Below, piece after piece: positions 1-6,800 of a stretch of 18,380 bases of DNA. Both the position numbers and the translations under genes were made by a program. Below the pieces are notes generated by a model that did not search any database, was not told where the DNA came from, and saw only the letters and a list, made by a program, of their open reading frames with translations. Each line of letters begins with the position of its first letter. Within the stretch, counting starts at the first letter, position 1. Source of the stretch: Pseudomonadota bacterium (GTDB lineage Bacteria > Pseudomonadota > Gammaproteobacteria > Xanthomonadales > Rhodanobacteraceae); NCBI GenBank assembly GCA_023430685.1, contig JAEYZH010000113.1, forward strand, positions 1 to 18,380. The letters run 5' to 3'.

Positions 1-2858
1 TCGCGATCGAGGAACACGCGCTCGACGCGACCGACGAGGCGCCGCCGACCGCCGAGATCGACGTCGATCGCCTGCGCGCGTCGCTCGGATCCTGCCGGCG
101 CGAACAGCTCGCGCGCCTGCTCGAGCACCGGCGCGACCTTGCCGGCCACGTGGTCCCAGCTGCGCTCGCCGATCGGCCCGCTCGCAAGCACGCCTGAATG
201 CGCGAGCCTCGGCGGAATGACCGCAGGCAGTCTGCCCCCGCGTGCGAGCGCGTCGAACAGCACCTGGTACTCGAGCCGTTCGCGTCGATCGGTCGCGGGC
301 GTCAGCGGTTCGCAATCGCTGAAGCCTTCCGCGTCGATGATGTCGAGGTTGATCCCCATGCCCTCGCGCAGGGCCGAACGCGACGGATCGCGCCAGAAAC
401 GCAGCAACGCGGCCAGCGTGAACTCGCCCTGCACGGGCTCGAGCGCGAGCGCGCGCGGCTCGAGGAAGCGCACCGTCCCGGTCGCAGGCTGCATGCGCGG
501 CAGCAGGCTCGCATCGTGGCTGAACAGGCGTGGATCGTGCGACGGCGCGCCAGCGGGTTCGAAATAGCGCGGATCGAACGGCTGCAGCGGATGCACGACG
601 CGCCAGGGGCGATCGACGCCGGAATCGGCGGCGACGCCGTGCTGTTCGTCGAGCAGTTGCAGCAGCTCGGCCAGTGGCGAAGCGGGATTGCGCGGCTTGC
701 CGTCGGCCACGCCGACGCCGATGTAGCTCGCATGCAGCCGCGCGCGCGCCGACATCAGCGCTTCAAGGAACAGGTAACGGTCTTCACTGCGCGTGTCGCG
801 GTCGCCGCGACGCGGCGCGGCGAGCATGCGGTTGAGTCCTGCATCGCCGCCGGGCCGCGGGAACTCGCCTTCGTTCATGCCGAGCAGGCAGACCATGCGG
901 AACGGGATCGAGCGCTGCGGGACCAGCCCGCAGAACGTGACGCCACCCAGCAGGAACGGCTGGCGCTCGGGCGCCTCGGCGAGCGCCGACGCGAGCGCTT
1001 CGCGCACCACGCTCCAAGGCTGCGCGAGCTCCGGCAACGCCTGTGCACCTTCGGTGGCGAGCTGGCCGAGTACGCCGCGCAGCGCGGCATGCGCGGCCGA
1101 CTCCGCTTCGTCGCGCAGGTCGACCTCGAACAATGCATCGAAGCGATCGGCGAGCCAGGCGCTCCAATCGGGCAGCGTGCGCATCGCGGACAGCCCTTCG
1201 CGGAACTGGCGCAGTTCGAGCAGCAACTGATCGAGCTGGCCGATCGCATCGACGTCGCTGCCGCCGACGCCGGCAAGCGGCACGATGTCGCCCGGCAGCA
1301 GCACGTCCGGCTCGTTTCCGGCGACCAGCCCGGCGTAGAGGCGATCGAATCCGAAACGCCAAGAGTTCGCGTCGACACTCGCGGCGCCCGCCTGCGCCTT
1401 CATCTCCGCATCGAGTCCCCACGCGACGCGCGCGCCGCGCAGCCAGCGCTCGAGCGCTTCGCGCGCGTCCTCGTCGATCGCATGCCGCCGCGCGACCGCA
1501 GGCACGTCGAGCAGGCCGAGGACCTCGCTTGCGGCGAAGCGGCTTTCGGCGAGGTCGAGCAACCGCGCCACTGCGCCAAGCAGCGGATGCGCGCGCGCGA
1601 GGTCGACGTCGGCGACGTGCCACGGGATCTGCAGAGGGTCCACGCGATGCGTCGCCGGTTCGCCGAACACGGCAGGCAGGTAGGGCGCGTACACCGTGAT
1701 GTCGGGCGCCATCACGACGATCTCGCGATGACGCAGCGTCGGGTCGTCGGCGAGCGCGGCGAGCACGGCATCACGCAGGACTTCGAGTTCGCGCAGGCGC
1801 GTGTGGCAGGCATGCACGCGCAGGCTCGCGTCGCCGCGCAAGCGCAGCAGGCGTGCCTCGGAGTTCCCGTTCGCGGCCTCGCGGCGGAACGCGCCGCCGA
1901 TCACATCGGGATCCATCGCGCGCACGCTGGCCTGCACGCGCTGCAGCAGCGGCGCGCCGGCGTCGCCGTCGGCTTCGTCGAGTGCGTCGCGCTGTTCGGT
2001 TGCGTCGGCGGCATCCAGCGCGAGGCAGAAGTCCTGCGCGACGCGACCCAGCGCGACCAGCAGCGGATGGCCGATTTCGAAGTAGAGCGCGTCCGCGTCC
2101 TCGCCCATGCGCAGCAGGTCGCGCCGGGTGCGCAGGTAGACCCAGTGCTCGCGGCACGGGTCGGGGAAATACAGGTGCACCTGCGCGTGCTGCGCGCGCG
2201 CGCGCATCGCTTCGAGTTCGTCCGGTGCGAGGCGGCTGACGCCGAACACGTGCAGCGGCGCGCGCGGGGTGGCATCGGCGGCCAGCGCACGCAGCAACGC
2301 GGGCCCGCGGTCCACGCGATGCGGCGCGGCGATGCGCGCGCGCACGCGGCGCCAGAGCCGCGCCTGCCAATCGCGATCTTCGCCCCGCTCCCATGCGCGG
2401 ATCCAGTCCGGCCGATAAGTCAGGTACTGCGCGTACACGTCCGCCATGCGCTGCGCGAGCTGGAAGCGCCGCCGCGCGGGGTGCACGCCGCCCGCATCGA
2501 GGCCGAGGTCGGGTGCATCGAAACCTTCGAGCGCGCCGAGGAGATGCCAGCGCAGCACTTCGCCACGCCAGGGACCACCCGCGAGATGCTCATCGTCGAG
2601 GAGTTCGCGCGCGGCGCGATCCAGCCATTGCCACGGCAGCGCGACATCGATGTTCGCGGCAATGCCGTGTCCGCCGACCGTGGACGGCCGCCGCGCGAGT
2701 ACGCCGAGCAGCCACCGCTTCATGCCCGCATGCGCGACGATCACCGACTGCGCGAGCAGCGGATTGGCCGGGCGCTCGTCCTCGAGATGCACGGCGAGCA
2801 GCTCGACCAGCCGCTCGATGCGGCTTGCGCGATGGACGATGAGTTCACCGATGGCCAA
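1..2858 (-). CDS. recC: RecC, exonuclease V (RecBCD) gamma subunit, C-terminus cut by window edge
   Basis: RecC is the Chi-recognising, DNA-splitting subunit of the cytoplasmic RecBCD helicase-nuclease that processes double-strand breaks for recombination. Translating the minus strand by hand gives clear RecC blocks: HGIAANIDVALPWQWL near the N-terminus, QYLTYRPDWIRAWERG, LQIPWHVADVDLARAHPLLG, NSWRFGFDRLYAG, and GLVPQRSIPFRMVCLLGMNEG, the last matching the E. coli segment around RSIPFKVVCLLGMNDG. About 952 codons are present, against 1122 residues in E. coli, so roughly the last 150-200 are outside the window. The sampled stretches (1-200, 1260-1390, 2300-2858) stay in one frame with no break. 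No in-frame ATG precedes the conserved N-terminus; the best start is TTG at 2858 with AGGG about six bases upstream. recB and recD would be expected further left. Family assignment is strong; the exact start is inferred. Confidence 0.93.
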   Translation of the reverse strand, partial: MAIGELIVHRASRIERLVELLAVHLEDERPANPLLAQSVIVAHAGMKRWLLGVLARRPSTVGGHGIAANIDVALPWQWLDRAARELLDDEHLAGGPWRGEVLRWHLLGALEGFDAPDLGLDAGGVHPARRRFQLAQRMADVYAQYLTYRPDWIRAWERGEDRDWQARLWRRVRARIAAPHRVDRGPALLRALAADATPRAPLHVFGVSRLAPDELEAMRARAQHAQVHLYFPDPCREHWVYLRTRRDLLRMGEDADALYFEIGHPLLVALGRVAQDFCLALDAADATEQRDALDEADGDAGAPLLQRVQASVRAMDPDVIGGAFRREAANGNSEARLLRLRGDASLRVHACHTRLRELEVLRDAVLAALADDPTLRHREIVVMAPDITVYAPYLPAVFGEPATHRVDPLQIPWHVADVDLARAHPLLGAVARLLDLAESRFAASEVLGLLDVPAVARRHAIDEDAREALERWLRGARVAWGLDAEMKAQAGAASVDANSWRFGFDRLYAGLVAGNEPDVLLPGDIVPLAGVGGSDVDAIGQLDQLLLELRQFREGLSAMRTLPDWSAWLADRFDALFEVDLRDEAESAAHAALRGVLGQLATEGAQALPELAQPWSVVREALASALAEAPERQPFLLGGVTFCGLVPQRSIPFRMVCLLGMNEGEFPRPGGDAGLNRMLAAPRRGDRDTRSEDRYLFLEALMSARARLHASYIGVGVADGKPRNPASPLAELLQLLDEQHGVAADSGVDRPWRVVHPLQPFDPRYFEPAGAPSHDPRLFSHDASLLPRMQPATGTVRFLEPRALALEPVQGEFTLAALLRFWRDPSRSALREGMGINLDIIDAEGFSDCEPLTPATDRRERLEYQVLFDALARGGRLPAVIPPRLAHSGVLASGPIGERSWDHVAGKVAPVLEQARELFAPAGSERRAQAIDVDLGGRRRLVGRVERVFLDR

Positions 2859-2907
2859 TCGCCGCCCTGCCCGTGGGTGGAGGCCACGACGATGCGGCCG
2901 GACCTGC

Positions 2908-2937
2908 GTTGTAGCCTCGGCAGGTCGCACGGCGCAA
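2908..2937 (-). promoter_or_regulatory. putative sigma-70 promoter for recC
   Basis: On the minus strand TTGCGC (2937-2932) and TACAAC (2913-2908, within GGCTACAAC) are separated by 18 bases, between the tRNA-Val gene and recC. A transcript starting about seven bases further on would have a leader of about 43 bases before the TTG start. Matches to consensus are 4/6 in each box at most, so this is a prediction only. Confidence 0.4.
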
Positions 2938-2967
2938 GACGGACGCCAATCGGCGCGGGAATCGAAA

Positions 2968-3042
2968 TGGTGGGCGGTGCAGGGATCGAACCTGCGACCC
3001 TTGCCGTGTGAAGGCAATGCTCTACCGCTGAGCTAACCGCCC
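2968..3042 (-). tRNA. tRNA-Val (anticodon CAC)
   Basis: A full cloverleaf reads on the minus strand. The acceptor GGGCGGT pairs with ACCGCCC, the D-arm AGCTC/GAGC is present, the anticodon stem TTGCC/GGCAA encloses loop TTCACAC, and the T-arm GCAGG-TTCGATC-CCTGC is intact. Anticodon CAC reads GTG valine codons. The 3' CCA is encoded (2970-2968). It lies 174 bases downstream of tRNA-Thr on the same strand and may be co-transcribed with it. Confidence 0.97.
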
Positions 3043-3216
3043 GTCTTTCGACGATAAACCATCGCGCAGGGCGCGATTGTCACTCCCCTGTCCCGCTTGC
3101 AGGCGAGGCAAGGGACAAGGGCCACGCTGCGACAAGGGCGCACCAGGTGCCGCCCCCGACCGGCGAGGACAGGTCCGCGGCGGAACTACCCACCGCGAAG
3201 TCCATCCCGCCGTATA
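3043..3216. other. spacer between the two tRNA genes, with a small hairpin
   Basis: This 174-base spacer has no convincing gene. It contains a compact inverted repeat at 3061-3077 (ATCGCGC, AGG loop, GCGCGAT; 7-bp stem) immediately upstream of tRNA-Val in the direction of transcription. On the minus strand it is followed by GGTTTATCG, not a T-run, so it is a poor intrinsic terminator; it could be a processing or folding signal. A weak GTGACA about 18 bases before GTTTAT overlaps it and could be a promoter for tRNA-Val. Short partial repeats of gacaagggc also occur. Nothing here is secure. Confidence 0.4.
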
Positions 3217-3292
3217 TGGTGCCGGAGAAGGGAATCGAACCCCCGACCCACGCATTACGAATGCGTTGCTCTACCAGCTGAGCTACTCCGGC
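3217..3292 (-). tRNA. tRNA-Thr (anticodon CGT)
   Basis: A full cloverleaf reads on the minus strand. The acceptor GCCGGAG pairs with CTCCGGC, the D-arm is AGCTCAGCTGGTAGAGC, the anticodon stem ACGCA/TGCGT encloses TTCGTAA, and the T-arm GGGGG-TTCGATT-CCCTT is acceptable with one G-T pair. Anticodon CGT reads ACG threonine codons. The 3' CCA is encoded (3219-3217). It sits between pilE and tRNA-Val and has its own good promoter just upstream. Confidence 0.97.
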
Positions 3293-3303
3293 AAGGGGCG
3301 CGG

Positions 3304-3332
3304 AGTATAAAGGCATGCTTCCGACAGGACAA
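3304..3332 (-). promoter_or_regulatory. promoter for tRNA-Thr, possibly also tRNA-Val
   Basis: On the minus strand TTGTCC (3332-3327) and TATACT (3309-3304, 5/6 to consensus) are separated by exactly 17 bases. The predicted start lies about five bases before the mature tRNA-Thr 5' end. The stretch between the -10 box and the start is CCGCGC, the GC-rich discriminator known for stringently controlled stable-RNA promoters. Sequence and position agree well; activity is inferred. Confidence 0.65.
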
Positions 3333-3348
3333 GCAACCCATCCGGCAA

Positions 3349-3753
3349 TTACTGCCAGCAGTTGACATTTCCCAACGGACCGGTGGCCGTTCGCTCGCCC
3401 AATTGATTGAGGCCGAGGATGCCGCACTTGTCGACAGCCTGCGAACCTTGCGGCGTAGTGGTGATCTGGAAACTCGTCGCATCGCACTCAACCGCGATTG
3501 TGTAGTAAGCGGTGCCGGATTGCGGTGATTGCAAGGCCTCGCCACAAATCGTGGTGGCGGCCGTGTAATCACGGTCGGTGGTGTATATGCGCTCCAGTTG
3601 TTGCGCCAGTTCGAGCATGTCCGCCTTGCCTTGCGCGCGTCGCGTCTTGCGCACGTGCTCTTGATAACTGGGATACGCGATGGTTGCGAGGATCGCGACA
3701 ATCGCGACCACGATCATCAATTCAATCAACGTGAATCCAGAGAGCTTATTCAT
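3349..3753 (-). CDS. pilE: PilE-like type IV pilin, last gene of the minor pilin operon
   Basis: A 134-residue type IVa prepilin, processed by PilD and assembled through the inner-membrane platform into the pilus. The short leader MNKLSG ends at Gly6, followed by FTLIELMIVVAIVAILATIA: Phe at +1, Glu at +5 (E11) and the long hydrophobic helix. The extension QEHVRKTRRAQGKADMLELAQQ is the PilE type found after pilY1 in xanthomonads and pseudomonads. Cysteines at 70, 90, 110 and 132 can form two disulfides; the C110-C132 pair would bound the D-region. GGGAAGG lies a few bases before the ATG. It starts 76 bases after pilY1, across a strong hairpin. In P. aeruginosa PilE acts with FimU-PilVWX as a minor pilin; a role as a major subunit cannot be excluded, but major pilA is usually elsewhere. 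Confidence 0.93.
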   Translation of the reverse strand: MNKLSGFTLIELMIVVAIVAILATIAYPSYQEHVRKTRRAQGKADMLELAQQLERIYTTDRDYTAATTICGEALQSPQSGTAYYTIAVECDATSFQITTTPQGSQAVDKCGILGLNQLGERTATGPLGNVNCWQ

Positions 3754-3788
3754 CGCAACCTTCCCCCGTCAATCGATTGCCCCTGAAG

Positions 3789-3820
3789 CGCGAAGCGGAC
3801 GAAGAGTCGTCCACTTCGCG
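3789..3820 (-). other. strong intercistronic stem-loop between pilY1 and pilE
   Basis: The arms cgaagcggacga (3791-3802) and tcgtccacttcg (3807-3818) pair over 12 positions around loop agag, with one mismatch that is a wobble pair in the minus-strand RNA. Two more GC pairs extend the stem to 3789-3820. It begins 10 bases after the pilY1 stop. No T-run follows on the minus strand, so it is not a standard intrinsic terminator. It could stabilise the upstream mRNA, cause partial termination, or guide processing that separates pilE expression from the adhesin. Confidence 0.6.
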
Positions 3821-3829
3821 ACGTGCCAG

Positions 3830-6800
3830 TCACCGCAACTGCTTCCATGAGATGCGTCCGCAAGGGATAGGCTTGCCTGGGGGACGGCCAGCAGCATTTG
3901 GCGCACGCCAACTGCATCCGGTTGGCATATCCCAGCACGCCTCGCCTTCCTCGCAGACGCCGTCACCATCGTCATCGCCAGGAATGCCGCCAGGTGTACA
4001 CGACGGGTCGGCCGGGTCACAACCCACGCCCAGATTCGGCGGACGGATAATCACGATCGGCGGTTCGCCGCTCGGCGCGCCCGCGCCGGTTACGGTGCCG
4101 ACGAGCGCGCCCGCCGGCGGTTCCTGACCTTCGGGCCAGCCGCCGTTCGGCGGAACCGGGATGAAGCTAGCGGCCCCCGTCAACGTGTCCATGACCAAAG
4201 CGGAGTTGAGACCACCAGGTTCGCAAGCATCCCCACGTGGGCGGAATGTATTAAATACCACGTCGCTGAGGATACCCTGCGGCGTCGCGATGACACGTTC
4301 CCCCGCCATCGGATTGGCCACATTCGCTCCAACGTCGCAGCCTGTGCACGTGAGATCGAGCCACCATCCAAGCTTGCCGTTCGGCGCATCCGGCGTGCGG
4401 TAATCGACTGGATTGCGCGTGGCCTCGAGATATCCGCCAGTTTCGCCGACCAAGGGGTCATAGTTGGTGATGAATTGTTGCTCGAGATCGGCGTACGTGT
4501 CGAGCACGCGCCCACTGATCATCGCCGTCTCCTGCCACGACTCGCATTGTGGATTTGTGTCAGTCTCAGGATCGTCCGCGCACATGCGACTGTCCCAGAT
4601 GCCGTAGAGGCTATCCACTGAGGGGCGCGTTCCCTCACCGAGACGCTCCTCGTCCGCATCGTCAGCGTTGAGATAACGACCGGTGCCGAAGATCACCATC
4701 GTGCCGCCAAGCGGATTGGCGACCGTGTACACGCCGCTGGTTATGGACTGCGGAACGCCGCCGGGATCGGTCGCACGGAAAAGGGGCTGATTGCCATTGC
4801 CGATGTGCCACGCGCCTGAAGTGTACTCAAAACGCCACAGATTTCCACGATAGTCGCCCGCGTAAATCGTGTCGCCTGCACCGTTGCCGTCATTGTCAAC
4901 CAGTACCGCGGCCGAAAGACCATTCGGACCGGTCGTGCAACCGTCATCATTGCCCGCACAGCCAATGCCGGTATCGATTTTGGCCAGTTCATCGCCAGTA
5001 GCGAGGTCACGCACGTACAGAACGGCGCGCTGCCGGGCACTATTGTAACCATTGCCAAATACCGCTACCCAACCCGACTCGGCACGACCGATATAGGGGC
5101 GACCGACAAACTGCCCCATGTCGCCATCCTTGTGGCTGTTGAATTCCCACAGCACATCGTCTGCGCTGAAATCTCGTGGATCGGTGATGTCGAGCACGTA
5201 TACACCGCGCCCACCCGCGCCAAGCGAACCGCCGAGCACGGTTTTCCAGGAACCGAGATACGCATCGGTGACCGTCGGCGAGCCATCGACGTAATAGCGG
5301 TGGATATAACCCGGCTGCGCGAGCATATGTAGATTGTCGAGCACGCCATCGGGGACGTAAGCGAACAATTCGTCGCCGCCACTGGCGCTGCCGTCTATTG
5401 CATGAAGCATGCCGTCGTTCGCACCGACATAAATGACGGGCGATTGCGACTTGTCACCGTAGACGGCCTTCTTCGATTCGACGAAGGCCGGGTAAGAGTC
5501 GGCTTCCGCTGCGCTCACATCGCGAAGAATACTGCCATAACCTAGGCTGCCAACGCCCACGACTGCCGGCGTTGAATTGAGGATATCGCCGAGCTTGGAC
5601 GAACGCTTGCGATACGGGCAGTCAGCCGGAACCATGCAGGCATCGGTGTTCTGCTCCATGCTCTGGTCGCCACGCAGGTAGGCGACTAGCTCGCCGACGG
5701 CGTATACGGAGGCATCAAGGGTCCCGAGCAGGCGCGCTTCCATGCCGTCGTCCATAGCGGCCACGCTGAACTCCACTCCGCCATCGACCTCAACCTCAAC
5801 ATCAAGTGCGCCCGCTTCGCGTTTGCCTACGAAGATATCGCGCGCAGCAGGCGCAGGCATCCGTTCGCTGGCGCGCCAGACCGCAGCAGTATCCACGTAG
5901 GTACCGTCCGAACGAAGGTCGAACGCCTTGAGATCCCCGGTCCAATCGTCCGCCTTGTAGGAAGCTTCATACACGAGCGTTGAGCCGGCCGTGTAGCGCG
6001 GCGAGCTGGTCGCCACGCTCGCAGCAGGTGCCGCGTTCTCCAAAATGTCGATGAACGCTGCATCAAGCTGCGAGCGCAGGTTCGCCGGATTGGTAACGAG
6101 GAAGTAGTTGTCCGGAACGCCATCGCTGTCCACGTCGACCGCATCCGGTTCCGGCGCACCGTACTTGGCCGCGTACCAGAGGGGGTTTTCCAACTGGATC
6201 GCATCTGAGGCATTCGTGCTGGCAGTGAACGTACGCGTCGAAGTCAGCGGAAGTCTCAGCGAACAAGCGGGGGGGGCGACAGCCGCCCCGCCCGCGCAAG
6301 CGCCAGGCAGCAGCGGATTGGGCGTATTGAGTTCGTAATATGCATCAAGGTTGGAATCGGTATCGCGCACTTCCAAATACACGCCGTCTTGCGTCGTGCC
6401 GGAGAGTACATAGCCAATGTTCTGATTCGCGCTGCCCGCGGCATACTCGGAAGTCAGGGTGACGGTCACCGTCCCGCCTTCGTCCTGCTTGACCTCGTAG
6501 CGCACGATCGCGTCCATGTCGTGGTCGTTGCCTTGCTCCACGTCTTCGTAATTAATGCGAAAAACGGCATAGGGGCGTCCGCCGTTCACCGTAATGTCGA
6601 CCGGCTGCTCGGGCAAATTGACGATTTTCTCGACGTAGAAGTCGACGATTGTATTGGTCGGCTTGCGCGCTCCGTCGCCGAAAGTTCCGCTCGCCGTCTT
6701 GGCGAACGGAAGCAAGGTCACTTTACCCTCGCCCACCGGAAACTCGATGCGTGGGAGAGGCGAGGCCAGAGCGATCGCATAGGTGCTCAGATTCTGCGCG

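Noticed and set aside
198..3011. Very long open frame (937 codons) on the plus strand
   Set aside because: It is the mirror of recC. The minus strand gives clear RecC homology over the same bases, and the plus frame runs through tRNA-Val and is rich in Arg/Ala/His/Gln as expected from reversed high-GC codons.
3080..3310. Small open frames on both strands over the tRNA spacer and tRNA-Thr
   Set aside because: They overlap a tRNA gene and contain translated tRNA sequence, a common false prediction.
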